Assembly (NCBI GenBank): GCA_951812925.1
Contig: OX638368.1
Location: 112,119,309-112,183,308, forward strand
Direction: 5' to 3'
DNA length: 64,000 nucleotides
From: Calliopum simillimum
Lineage: Eukaryota; Arthropoda; Insecta; Diptera; Lauxaniidae
Shown here: piece by piece, positions 32,753 through 43,706 of the stretch
Layout of the letters: each line of letters opens with the position of its first letter
How positions within the stretch are numbered: position 1 is the stretch's first letter
Made by a program: the position numbers and the translations under genes
The notes under the pieces: generated by a model
What the model saw: the letters and a program-made list of their open reading frames with translations, nothing else
The model's database searches: none
What the model was told of the DNA's origin: nothing

Positions 32753-33662
32753 TACACACAGAAAAAAAATTGTATTTCCAACAACTTCATGTTTTGTTTC
32801 AAGAATTTTCGTTGGTTGAAATCTTCCTAACAACTTTTGCTCTTGTTTTAAATATGAAATTGTTATATGTTTCATAAAACGAAAAATTGTTGAATCAAGT
32901 AAAAAGTTCTTGGAAGCTTAAGAGCGGAAATTGTTATTTCAAAAATGAAACTGTTGACAATGTTTAAGAACGAAATATTTGAACAAAAAATAAATGATTG
33001 TTGAAATGTTTGTGGTTTTATTAGTACTTATTTATTTGAAATATATCTTACAGCAATAGGAATGAAATATATACAAAGACATTGGATGTCGTATGAGAAG
33101 AAGCCGAGAGAAGTACACAGCGTTTTCATACGTGGAACTCCTGCTTCAAAGGCAGAAAAGGACAAAATCTTTGCATCTTATCGTGACTGGCGATGGAAAA
33201 TGGTTTCAGTACGAGAATCCCAACAAAAGTCGTGAGGTGAGCCAGGTCTATGCATCGACATCGTCCGCAAATCCAAATACATATCTAGGATTCGAAGCTT
33301 CTCTGTATTTAGTGGGATCAATAGAATTCAATTTGTTATGATATGCTGCCAGAAAGATGGGAGAAAAATATGTTAAGTGATGGGGAAAACTTTGAGTGAA
33401 ATTTTTCGTACCTTTGTTCGTTAAATAAATCTTTTTTTGTTTTAAAAAGGATTTTTTTATTTTTTTTCTTTCAAAACAGAATGTTTGAAGTTTTGTTTTT
33501 TAAAATATTTTTCATAATTTTTTATGACAAATGTGTAAAAAACTAAGTACCAAGAATGAAATTGTTGATTTAAGAATAAAATTCTTATTTCAACAATTTA
33601 GAAATAACAATTTTTTAAGAAAGAAAAATTGTTGTTTTAACAATCTTTTTTTTCTGAGTGTA
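32753..33662 (+). mobile_element. Internally deleted, non-autonomous mariner derivative with CACACAGAAAAAA ends
   Basis: The ends are CACACAGAAAAAAAATTGT at left and ACAATCTTTTTTTTCTGAGTG at right, an imperfect inverted repeat, with TA on both outer sides (32,753-32,754 and 33,661-33,662) as expected for a Tc1/mariner target. The flanks inside are rich in AACAATTT/AAATTGTT words. A mariner transposase remnant lies at 33,085-33,399. It is not certain that these ends belong to that transposase; the remnant could have been captured. Confidence 0.55.
33085..33399 (+). pseudogene. Mariner transposase remnant (irritans-like), large internal deletion
   Basis: The frame from about 33,085 reads YEKKPREK, then ELLLQRQKR, then LHLIVTGDGKWFQYENPNKS and ASTSSANPN. 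In mariners this is the ELK-PRD...LL.RQKRK.FLHRIVTGDEKW region holding the first catalytic Asp; here the usual Glu after it is Gly. In a shifted frame at 33,297-33,325 LCI-stop-WDQ matches the LCIWWDQ motif with one Trp codon now a stop. The next segment, with the second and third catalytic Asp, is missing. The frame resumes at the C-terminus as LPERWEKNMLSDGENFE, followed by a stop at 33,397-33,399. It is inactive. The subfamily call is from memory of motifs. Confidence 0.75.
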
Positions 33663-33768
33663 GCATTTCCCGGTGTGTTTCAGAGATATAACATTTTTTA
33701 AGGGCGTGACATAGCTCATTTTTCCTTTGTACCGATACCCTTAATATATGCACCAAAATATAAACTGT

Positions 33769-34008
33769 CAAATGTTAAAAGGGCAGAAGTCAATAAAAGG
33801 CAAAAGTAATGTCATACACATAATGTGCCAGAACAATACGTTATTTGATCAATATTATTTTTTAGACCCAATGTTATCAATTTCACACTTTCAAGAAAAC
33901 TTTCTGCGAAAACACAGATTAATTTTATTAATTTCTAACAAAATGACAGCAATTTAATACTATGACATTACTTTTGCCTTTTATTGACTTCCGCCCTTTT
34001 AACATTTG
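33769..34008. mobile_element. MITE with ~48 bp inverted repeats, copy A
   Basis: CAAATGTTAAAAGGGCAGAA at left pairs with TTCCGCCCTTTTAACATTTG at right. The pairing continues through GTCAATAAAAGGCAAAAG and TAATGTCATA with about one mismatch in 48 bp. The interior (ATTTTATTAATTTCTAACAA) is shared with copy B at 34,427-34,685, whose outer ends differ. Confidence 0.8.
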
Positions 34009-34426
34009 CCGATTCATACGTATCGTAGATGAATTAAAATTTTTTTTTGAAAAAACGAAAAAAAAAAATGTTGGTTCCGGCATCGAATGGGGCTTTGCTG
34101 GGTGAAAAATTTGTTTACACTAAAATGTCGTAAAAAGTCATGAAACACGTAGAAAACACAAAAAAATTAAGAAAAAAAAAATTTTTAAATATTTGGTTCC
34201 GACTTCCAAAGAGGGCTGAAAAAACCTCGCCGTACTCGAGTAAACTAATGACGCAGAAATACGTGCCGTACCCGAAAACCTACATTTATAAATTTTCACT
34301 ATGATCGGGCTAGCCGATGTCTGTAGGTTCTTTAAGGAAAATACAGACATATAATTTTTCGCTTTTCTATGTATGGACTAGTTGCTCTAGGAGCGACTTC
34401 GTTCACCCGTTCCCAGTGCCCTTTAT
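34009..34426. other. Spacer between two MITE copies
   Basis: AT-rich at first (poly-A near 34,060 and 34,180), then a less AT-rich part with GGTTCCGACTTCCAAAG near 34,195 and GGTTCCGGCATCGAATG near 34,073. These may be diverged copies of a short word. A 70-codon minus-strand frame here is not recognised. Confidence 0.3.
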
Positions 34427-34685
34427 AATTGAGGAGAGGCCGTATCAAAGGGCCTAAGTACCATTTTGGTAAAAGTAATGTCATACTTTTTATGTGCCTA
34501 ATAGTCTGTTATTTGACTGTTATAATTTTTTCATTATAATGGCATCAATTTCACATTATCAAGTAAATTTTTAGTGAAAACAGAAAACAATTTTATTAAT
34601 TTCTAACAAAATGCCACCCGTTTCATATTATGACACTACTTTTCGAAATGGTACTTAGGCCCTTTGGTACGGCCTCTCCTCAATT
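34427..34685. mobile_element. MITE with ~55 bp inverted repeats, copy B
   Basis: AATTGAGGAGAGGCCGTATC at left pairs with its complement ending at 34,685. The pairing continues through AAAGGGCCTAAGTACCATTT and AAAAGTAATGTCATA with few mismatches. The interior is about the same as in copy A, while the outermost ~40 bp differ. The two share a core but have exchanged their ends. Confidence 0.8.
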
Positions 34686-34999
34686 GTATTTATCTAATCT
34701 CATTCATCTCCGTCAAACAGTTTCAGAGTTATGAAGAATTTTACACATTTGTGACCGTCTAGTGTAAAAGGTACCTTATCTTCTTCACTCACAAAATTTA
34801 GCAGTACAGCGAAGGATAAGAGATAGGGTAAATTTTACCGTTTTTCAGTTTAGGGCGGAATTCAGTGCTAAGCATTTCCATCATCAGAATTTCTTTATCT
34901 TGTACGGTTTTTGAGATATATTTATCTAAAAGTTCTTAAGCACTATTTCTTGCTTAAAATTTTTTATAAATAAAACCTCATATGAAAGTAAACCTATAC

Positions 35000-35273
35000 T
35001 GGCCCAGAGGGGTAGTTTTCTACCCCTGAACTAAAATAAGGATTTGTATGAAACAAGAACATCGCCTCTCACAATAACCGAAAGTTTCCAAGAAGACCAT
35101 TTTTGAAAGAAAAATTTTAATATTTATATAATCAAAATGCTAACATTAGCACTCTTCTCATGTTGCCAAAGGATGGTAATTTCAGTATGTGAAAAAATTA
35201 CTTAAATTGTGATTGCCATTTCTGCGATATCCGATGTCAAAATTGCTGGGGTAGTTTCCTACCCCTTGGGCCA
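35000..35273. mobile_element. Putative foldback with TGGCCCA(G)AGGGGTAG ends
   Basis: TGGCCCAGAGGGGTAG at 35,000 pairs with CTACCCCTTGGGCCA ending at 35,273. Each end is itself a hairpin (GGGGTAGTTTTCTACCCC at left, GGGGTAGTTTCCTACCCC at right). The interior is unrelated and has no coding. Confidence 0.55.
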
Positions 35274-35619
35274 ATGTGTGTATATACTTTTCGGATAATT
35301 TCGAAGTTTTTTGAAAGCTACGACATATTTTGCTGAGCAATTTATATTCTTATTCAGAATTCCAATGGTTTTTGACATGCTCAAAACGATGCAGTATTAT
35401 TGCTTTAACACGTCACAATTTTGCGATATTCTTGTTTCAAAGTGAAAAGTAGCTGTGTTTTGTGCGGTTAGCCTTGTGGTGTGCAATGTGGTTATTTGGT
35501 TACCTTGTGATAGACCATTAGAACATGAATGGATTCCGATAAAACCTAATGAAATCCATAGAACATAAAACAGTGTTAAAAACTATTTATCAGTATAGTA
35601 TACATTCTTTTTCCAAGCA

Positions 35620-35870
35620 TTTTTTCAGAATTGTTTTGGAGCTGTTTTAATTTTTTTTTTTTTTTTTGACCAAATTTTGAAAAATTATAAAATGTCCCAA
35701 AAATTATGAAAAAATCATAAATGTATATTTCTTGAACAATTTTAAACATTTTTTGCCTTACATACTTTTTTCGTAAAACGCCTTAGTTTTGAATAAAAAC
35801 TGTTTTTCCGAACGGATAAACAAAAATTCTAAGTTTGAGTGGCCATATTTCGGTCAGTTTTTGACATAAG
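35620..35870 (+). repeat. Fragment of TTTTGAGTAAAAATCG foldback family
   Basis: CCAAGCATTTTTTCAGAATT, ACATACTTTTTTCGTAAAACGCC and TTTTGAATAAAAACTG follow the order seen at 45.7 and 56.3 kb. It is strongly diverged. Confidence 0.45.
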
Positions 35871-37726
35871 AAATTTTTAGTTAAATCATTTGAAAGGAAA
35901 TTTTATGTTTTTTTTATGTCGGGCAATATTTTTACCTATCTCTGACCCTAAAAAAGATATTGGCAAAAGAGTAAAAAAAAAACACAAGAATTCGTTTTTT
36001 TTTTTGCTTTTTTTTTCTCTTTCATTTCAAAATTTTTGGTATAAGAATTTTTTTTTTTATTTTTTAAATAAACTATTCCGATGGCAAATTTAGTTTTCTA
36101 CAATACAATTTGCTTCGTTCGCTAGATATTTCGATAAAACTGTAAAGGCTGCATTTTCCGCTCCCTTTTTCCCAATTTCCACCCTCTAGTTTAATAGCAC
36201 TCCGCGGTTTTTTCATCTTTACTGACCAACTTACCGATTACTGTAGTAAAAACCCATGAAAGTCTTACTTTCTTTTAGAATGACCTAATCAAAAGTCTTT
36301 ATTGTATACAGTTGAGAAACTGCATTTGGGCCAAAAATCACGGAATTTAAAGTAGCGACTATTTTTAAAATTTTGAATAAAAAAGACAATTTCTTATCAA
36401 CAACAAAAAATTTTCTTAAATTCGAAAATGTAAGTATTCACACTACATGTCTACAAATTCAGTTCAAAAAGCTAATTTATATGCAATGCAGACAAACAGA
36501 CAGAGAAAATAATGTTTACACCAACAATGACAACATAGTTGCTTGGTGTCAGTAGTACTAAAAATGAGCAGCAACAAAAACAAATCGGAAAACCAATTTT
36601 TGTTAAGTTATTTATAGCACAACTGTCGGTCTGTCTGTCTGTCAGTTAACAGTCTGTTAAGACTGACTTCAATAGAGCACCGTGCACAAACAAATAACGC
36701 CATAATAACAAATAGAAACAACAACAGAACAAAAAAAAAAAAAAAAAAAAAACGCTAGCAGACATTGAACTGTAACACTTTCTTTTAAGGTCATTTACCA
36801 TCAATACTATTTGTCTGTGTGTGTGTATGATAGCTTCTATATAAGGTGTTATCGAAGCCCATAATGATGCCATAAATCGCGTCAAATGAAAGCAATAAAA
36901 TTGTTTATTAAAAAAAGAACTAAAATTTAGTGATGATGTTGCTGATGATGATTTCTGTATCATTTGTGTTAAGTCAAAGAATTATGACCATGTTATTTTC
37001 ATAGCAAACAGTAAAATCTGTTAATTATTCTTGTGGTGTGTGAGCATTTAATTTTTTATGCATTTCTATGCTTTTTTATGCATTTCATATTGTATATGAT
37101 AATTTACTAACAACAACGCACAACTGCTGCATGCGGCATAAAAACATTTTACTTGTAATATCGATTTAATCATTTCTTTTGTTTGATTAATTGCTTTGCA
37201 CACCCTGAAGTGATCACGGCGTAGTGATAAAACATTTTATGTGATTTTTTTTTATCAATGATTTTTTTCAGCTTCTTCCAATAAAATGAAATCAAATGTA
37301 GAGATCGAAAGTTATTTCGTTTTTTGCTTTTCTCATGCTGTCAGTACTTAGTTTATATTTGAGGGTCATTATGGCCAGGATTTCGATTTTTTTTTGTCTC
37401 TTGTGCATTGTATTTTCTTATTATTGTCACGATTCTTGCGCGCGAATGGATGCTGCAGTTATTGGTATGATTGTAATTAAATTGTGGTAAAGCTTTTTCG
37501 GTGCATTTGCCGCATTTTTGGGCGAAATCTTAAGGTTTGCTTGTTAAGCGCAACAATGATTGCTACGTTAGATAAGCGCGCTGATGATGATGGGTTTTTA
37601 GTTTATATTTTTGGCACCAATTTATTGCACTTGCAGTGATAAAAAAAGAGAAATTTTCAAGTTTTTTTGAGCAACGCGATATATACTTTTTTAATTAAAA
37701 AAAAAAAAAAATATTTTGGTTATTTC
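35871..37726. other. AT-rich DNA and unique island, no gene
   Basis: Long T runs lie near 35,995-36,060 and an A run at 36,731-36,752. (GTCT)n at 36,630-36,645 and (GTGT)n near 36,815 are short microsatellites. Trinucleotide GAT runs lie near 36,930-36,952 and 37,582-37,592. A 105-codon minus-strand frame (36,646-36,963) with a Phe run from the poly-A tract is not credible. Confidence 0.4.
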
Positions 37727-38952
37727 TACGCAGGCTGCTATATATATTTCTGGCCTAGGAAACACTAAATGTTGCCAGGTGCAATCTAACATTTTCATTG
37801 GAAAGTTTGACATTTTTTAGCATAAACGTACTCAGAACGTTTTGATGTACGACCATCATGTGTTGCTTACAGTGACTTGAAAAAATCGATTTGCTTAAAA
37901 AATGGAATTAACTCCTTAACATTTTCGTGCGATAATTTTTCACAACTTTCGACGTGGATTATCACGACAACAGTGCATCGATGAACTTAAATCTTTGTAT
38001 GGTGATGAAGCACCATCTTATGGCACTGTGAAAAACTAGTTTAATGAATTCAATCGTGGCCGACGCTCGCTCAAAGACGAATTCCGTGAAGGTCGTCCAA
38101 AAACGGCCGTTGTGCCAGAGAACATTGATGCCGTGCGTGAACTGATAATGCAAGATCGTCATGTGACATACCGTGAGAAAGAAGCATTCTTGGGCATTTT
38201 TTTTATTAGCATACATTTGATATTGCATGAACACCTGGCCGTAAAAAAGATTTGTTCTCGTTGGATCTCGCATATTTGACAATCGTTAAAAAAAGGCTCG
38301 TGTCGATTGGTGCAAAGAAATGTTGAAAAATACGTCGCGGTGCTTCAAAAGTCGTTTATAAGATTGTCACAGGTGACAAATCATGGATTTATGCGTATGA
38401 GCTCGTAACAAAACAGCAATCGACCTTGTGGGTCTTCGAAGACAAGCCAAATCCAACGAAAGTTGTTCGTGGAAGAAGCACTTTGAAGCAAATGGTCGCC
38501 TGTTTCTTTGCAAAACTGGTCATGTGGAGACTGTTCAGCTTGAGCAACGTAGGACGGTCAATTCTGAGTGGTACACTACAATTTGTTTGCCTGAAGTCTT
38601 TGGAGAAATACGATAAACGAACAAGAGAAGACGAATCATTGTTCACCATGACAATGCAAGGTCTCACACATTGGCTCAAACTAGCGACTTTTTGACCAGC
38701 CAATGATTTCTTTTTATTCCCGCATATCAAGAAAAAAATGCGTGGTCAACGATTTTCGTCACCAGAAGATGCTGTTGAAGCGTTCAAAAACCATGTTTTG
38801 GAGGTGTTTCAATCAGAGTGGAAAAAGTACTTCGACATGCAAAAGTGTATAAATCATGCTGGAGAATACTTTGAAAAACAATAAAACCATTTTTGATGAT
38901 AAATATTCGCATTTTCATTATTAGGCCAGAAATATATATAGCAGCCCACGTA
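37727..38952 (+). mobile_element. Mariner element with both ends and TA flanks
   Basis: The element is 1,226 bp including TA at each end (37,727-37,728 and 38,951-38,952). Terminal inverted repeats of about 29 bp begin CGCAGGCTGCTATATATATT at left and CGTGGGCTGCTATATATATT on the opposite strand at right, and continue TTCTGGCCTA. They differ at only two positions. Size, TA target and transposase remnant all fit mariner. A mariner with matching ends but a broken gene could still be moved by a related active transposase. Confidence 0.93.
37902..38884 (+). pseudogene. Mariner transposase, broken by stops, frameshifts and deletions
   Basis: From ATG at 37,902 the frame reads through an HTH region (NFRRGLSRQQCIDELKSLYG, then APSYGTVKN). 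It has stops at 37,917, 38,037 (a Trp codon in relatives) and 38,277. After frameshifts the catalytic domain follows: TGDKSWIYAY with the first Asp near 38,375, a WVFEDKPNPTKVVRGRSTLK region, a one-base loss near 38,510, and HHDNARSHT with the second Asp at 38,650. About 50 bp encoding the usual PPYSPDLAP segment is missing just before NDFFLFPHIKKKMRGQRFS. A further ~15 bp is lost near 38,838 before the end, GEYFEKQ, and a stop at 38,882. Full-length mariners have ~345 residues. It is inactive. Confidence 0.92.
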
Positions 38953-40600
38953 TATGTTAAAAAAAAATCTTTTATGTCAGAGATTATGAAAAAAAAACTT
39001 TTGCTTTTAGTTTTTTATTTATTTTCTATAGCTTTTTTTTAAATTTTTGGAATAAAAATCTAACAAAATTTTTATGAATTTAATCAATTAAGCTTATTCT
39101 GTAACTTCATTTAATAAAAAACATAAAAAATAGCTGAGCACGAAAAGAAAAAAAACATGTTTTGGTAAATTTTTCGGGATTCACTCAAATACTGCATTTG
39201 GAATAACATGACGTATGACAAATGCCAATTTATATGCAACATATACATATATTCAACAACTTGTTTTTTAGTTGCGATATAACTTACAAATACAATGTTG
39301 CAATGGCTTTAAAACCTTAAAAGTTCTCTACAGTAATGCAAATTTTCATTGTTGGCCGCAAACAGTTGCAATATTTATTAGCTCTACACTGAAGTTCACT
39401 TAAATGATTATTTTATACTTAAGACATATTTTGCAATACTATGGAAAAAATGTCTCAAATAATTGTCAAACTAAGTAGCAATGTTTCTTGCAACGCAAAA
39501 TGTTGTAAGAATGTTATACATATATTTTTTTTGCTTTTTTCATTTTCCACAAAGAAATCACCCTCAAAAACTTAACCCATTTATGCGCTGTCACAGCAAC
39601 TTCTCACCCACAAATGTAACACAACAGCAACCATGTCAACAGCAGCAATAGAAAAAAAAATCCAACGAGTAAAAACAATGTTCACCTACTTTTCTACTGC
39701 TTATCGCTTGCAGATATGCATCTCTGCAATCTTTTTGCAGTTGCTGTTGCTGCTGCTGTCTGCCACATTTGTGACAACAACATATCGTTGTAACAACAGC
39801 GACGACAATGACGACGACAACGACAGTAACAGAGCACAGCAACAAACAAAAAATGTTGCAATGTTTACATATTTTTGTGCAGCAGCAGCATCAGTGATTG
39901 CAACACTAACTAGCTGTCAGTAGACATTTAGGTGCCACACTGATGTGAAAGATTGCTGCTCGCTTTTTTTTTACTTTTTCTGGCAACGACAAAAACACTC
40001 ACCCCTTTTTCCCACTATCACTGTTTTTTGCTGCTGCTGTTGCACTCAACTCAACTCAACAACTTTTAATGCTGCCCATTTTTGTGCTTAAATTCCATAC
40101 ATCAGTTGTTGGTTTTTATTGCTATCGCAGGTAGCGCATCACATTGGCACAATTGCTGCAACAGCAACAGGTGACATTGGAATAATTTAGATTTTTTCAA
40201 CACTAAGATACGTCACGGTTGCAACAATTTATTTGCCTATATTTGCACTCGTATAAGTAGTAACCATGGTTCCATTGTTTTTGCTTCATTGCTGTTGCTA
40301 TTGCTGCTGTTTGTGTCACAATTTGAAAATTGCTATTTAAGTGGCATACACTATTGGGTCTTTCATTTAGCTGAGGTTTTTCTTTTTTTTTTGTGCATCT
40401 ATTTTTTTTTTGCTACCTATATTACATAGCGAAAGTTGACCTAGTGAGGAATTCTATTTCAGTTTTAATTTAATTTAATGATTTTTTTTTTTTGTTTAAA
40501 ATTCAAAACTGTTTACGAAATGCTTTGAATTATGGTAGCTATGTAAGCTTAATATAAAGCTATCATTGGAAACACTGTTGTAAAAAGTATAGACATTTTG
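38953..40600. other. AT-rich DNA, one box variant, then unique island
   Basis: TGACGTATGACAAATG at 39,209 is a variant of the box. 39,560-40,370 is a less AT-rich island with CAG/CTG and GACGACAA words (for example 39,800-39,825). A 96-codon frame at 39,633-39,923 is low-complexity (Leu, Thr, Asp/Asn runs) and mirrored on the other strand, so I do not call it a gene. Confidence 0.45.
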
Positions 40601-40611
40601 GGATATCAACA

Positions 40612-41000
40612 TGACGTATGAGTAACATCGAATTTTTACATAAATGTATTCTTGAATGCATACAAATTTTTGAATAAAAAATTATTTAAAAAATTTTGAT
40701 ATAATTTTTAAAGTTTCTGCTTATGTTGTGTACTTTTTTGCAATGTTTTGTACAATAATCTGAAAATTCTTGGGTGGCCGCTCATTATTTATTATTAAAA
40801 TTTCGATATAATTTTTTAAGATTCTGAATTTTTTGTATTCTTTATTGATTTGTTTTGTACAAAAATCTAAAAGTTCTTCAATGGCTGCTTATTATTTATT
40901 GATAAAATTTCGATATAGTTTTTTAGGATTCTGATTTTGTTGTGTTCTTTATTATTAATCTAAAAATTCTTCAATGGCCACTTATTATTAAAGTCGAAAC
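40612..41000 (+). repeat. Box followed by ~90-107 bp tandem units
   Basis: TGACGTATGAGTAACA at 40,612 is followed by three units carrying AATGGC(C/T)(G/A)C(T)..TTATTATT (about 40,774, 40,881, 40,973) and AAATTTCGATATA(A/G)TTTTTTA, TTCTGATTTTGTTGTGTTCTTTATT. The right end runs into Helitron-like copy 2. Confidence 0.65.
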
Positions 41001-41038
41001 TTTTTTATTTATAAATGTATTTCAAGAATTTATAAAAA

Positions 41039-41459
41039 CTAAAAACTCACAGAGGTCAAAATTCGACCACAAATGTATTAAATACAATAGTTTTGGTACT
41101 TTTTGGATACTTTTAGTACTTTTTTTTTTTTTCTGTACGAAATAGAAAAGCTCTTATATCATCAATGGTATAGTTCAAGCGAAATATAAACAAAACAAAA
41201 GACATGAAATCAGTGCTGTACTTTTTGTCTTTCTCTTTGTGCTTTATCCTTTTTTCAGCTCTGTATTTTGTTGTTGTTAATATTGAAAAATTGTAATTTA
41301 ATTTTAACTGGTTTAAATTCAAAATACTAACATAATTTTAACTTTGTGCACACCTACACACAAATACCTTTCTAATGGTGTATAATTTGAAGTTGTACTC
41401 CATTTCTAACATATTAAAATAAGATGGACAAGTTTCTGTCTTGCGTTTTAATACATAGA
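41039..41459 (-). mobile_element. Non-autonomous Helitron-like element, copy 2
   Basis: It matches copies 1 and 3 throughout. On the minus strand it starts TCTATGTATTAAAACGC after A and ends in the hairpin GGTCGAATTTTGACC, then 11 nt and TTAG (CTAG with one change). It carries no coding. It is inserted at the edge of the box-bearing tandem units. Confidence 0.65.
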
Positions 41460-42365
41460 TATTTTGCTTTGTGCATATAACTTTCAAATCAACTTTGTAT
41501 AAAATTGAAAAAAAACGTTTTTAATTTAACCATTTTTGTTACTACAGGTTGACAAAAGAAATTTGTATACAATATATTTTCTACAAATTTATATGCAAAG
41601 CAACTTAAACATTCAAACTTTTGTCTAATTTTCAACGCTCCAAAGAAGCTGCTTATTTTTGACAATTTTACTTTTCAGTAGATATTGCGCATATGGCGAC
41701 TAACCAATACAACATAATACAAATGCAAAAATGTCTTGTTTATTGCGCCAAACATGACTTGATCAAATATTCAGTATTCAATCATGCTACTACTCATGGC
41801 ACATTCATGCTGTGCCGCATGGAGCAGCAAATGCTATTTATCGCAAGCGCGTAATTTAGTACTGAATTTTCGCATTGCGCAGTAGTAACTACATTTTTTT
41901 TTCTTTCTTGTCTTCTTGCGAATGAAAGTTTTTCCGCCAAATTATGCAAATTAATACAAGTTTTGTCAGAGTTTATAGAATTTCTTTTTATTTTTCGCTT
42001 TTGTGACACATTGGTTTTATTGGGTTTTTTGTAACTTTTTTTTTCAATTTTGGTCATAAATGTGAATTATTCAGTAGTTTTGTTTAGTTATAGAGAGATC
42101 ACATTTTACTTTTACTTTGTCAGCGTGGCAGCAATAAAATATTTGCTGTTATTTAGTTGTTAATGTGCTAAATGTTTTGTCAAATAAAAATTGTAGTGCA
42201 ATGGTTAGAGGTTAAATATTTTGGTACTTACTTCGTTGTGTTTGGTTTCGTTAATTTAATGAAACGCTGCAGTGGTATTTTATACTTCAATTCATTTACC
42301 AATGTGACACACTTACTTAATCTAAGCTCAACTTTACTGGAATGAATTTATCAAATATCCATTAA
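41460..42365. other. AT-rich DNA, no feature recognised
   Basis: An 87-codon minus-strand frame at 41,794-42,057 is Lys/Asn-rich and not recognised. No shared repeat was seen. Confidence 0.4.
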
Positions 42366-43484
42366 CACACTAAAAAATGATAGTTTTACTTTTGATTCCC
42401 TTTAGTATTGATTTTAAAATTTTTTGGTATTGAGCTCCGATTTTTTCCAAAAAAGTTTGAAATTTATTCCAAAAAAGTGTAAAATTTATTCCGAAATAGT
42501 TTAAAATCAATACTTTTTTTGGCATTGTTCTATATAAATACTTTTTGGTTTTAAAATCAAACTAAAATTTTTACTGTGTACAAAATTTAGTGATCTCATT
42601 TGGTCTTGAAAATTCAAAAAAAGAACTAAAAAGTTGTGAAGAAAAGAATGAAAATAAAATGGGGCAGTTTTAGTTTCAAAATAAATAAAAAAATTTATAT
42701 TTTACATTTTGGCGCCCAACGTGGGGTGTTGATTTTCTACGAAAAAGTGCGGCAGAGTTTTATAGTGCGCAATTGGAATGTCTAGACATTATAAAGGACA
42801 TTTAAAACAATAACGAAAATAAGATATGGCATTCATAATCACGTAATGTCAAATGAAGTATTATTTCGATTCTGTTCTGAAGAAGACTCTGAAAATGGAG
42901 AGTTTGTAGTTCATTTAGACTATTAATTTTGTTCAATCATCACTAAAGTCAAACCACCGGGCATTACGGTGCAAAGAAAACAATTAACCAAATAAAATAA
43001 CACTATTACTGATCATGAATGCTTGTAAAAATTACAAAACGTGCAGAAAATTGCATTGATTTCAAATGATACAAACCTTCAAACTTGAAATCACACAGTA
43101 AAAGTTTTAGTTTAATTTTAAAACCAAAAAGTATTTATGTAGCACAATGTCGAAAATAGTATTAATTTTAAACTATTTTGGAATAAATTTCATACTTTTC
43201 CGGTGAAAATTTAAAATTTTTTTGGAAAAAATCGAGATTTAATACCAAAAAAATTTAATTTAATTTTAAACTATTTTGAAATAAATTTCATACTTTTCTG
43301 GTATAAATTTCAAACCTTTTTGGAAAAAGTCGAGATTTAATGCCAAAAAAATTTTAAACTTTTTTGGAATAAATTTAATACTCCTTTGGAAAAAATCGTG
43401 ACTTAATACCAAAAAAGTTTAAAATCAATACTAAAGGGAATTAAAAGTAAGAAAAGTATAGTATCAGTTTTTAGTGTGCAGGTG
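42366..43484. mobile_element. ACACTAAAAA foldback family, copy with long inverted arms and unique centre
   Basis: The left arm (42,366-42,584) runs ACACTAAAAAATGATAG ... CCCTTTAGTATTGATTTTAAA ... GGTATTGAGCTCCGATTTTT and ends in TTTACTGTGTAC. The right arm (43,095-43,484) is its reverse complement with an internal duplication and ends in CAGTTTTTAGTGTG. The ~510 bp between them is not shared with other copies. It includes an LTR-type primer-binding motif at 42,710. This is the clearest whole element of the family here. Confidence 0.65.
42710..42726 (+). other. tRNA-Lys primer-binding-site-like motif
   Basis: TGGCGCCCAACGTGGGG is complementary to the 3' end of a tRNA-Lys(CUU)-type molecule including its CCA. 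It is preceded by TTTATATTTTACA and two T residues, as an LTR end ...CA followed by a primer-binding site would be. No gag or pol follows. I infer a relic of an LTR retrotransposon leader, probably of gypsy type. Confidence 0.5.
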
Positions 43485-43706
43485 GTTTACTTTACACAGT
43501 TGCATGGATAGATACCAGCGGATTCTGATTGTTGAAGATTAATGCAGTAGATGAATAGATATCACTTTTCTTTGAAAGAAGCAACTGCAGTAAATTGTGC
43601 ATTAACTTTATTGAACAAAATCTTAATTAGTAAGAAAAGATCACACAGTTAACGAAATTTTCAGCTTAAATGAGAAGAAAATAAAACAAATGAATTACAA
43701 TTTATA

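Noticed and set aside
38389..38730. 113-codon minus-strand frame and 106-codon minus-strand frame at 37,962-38,282
   Set aside because: They are antisense shadows of the mariner transposase pseudogene.
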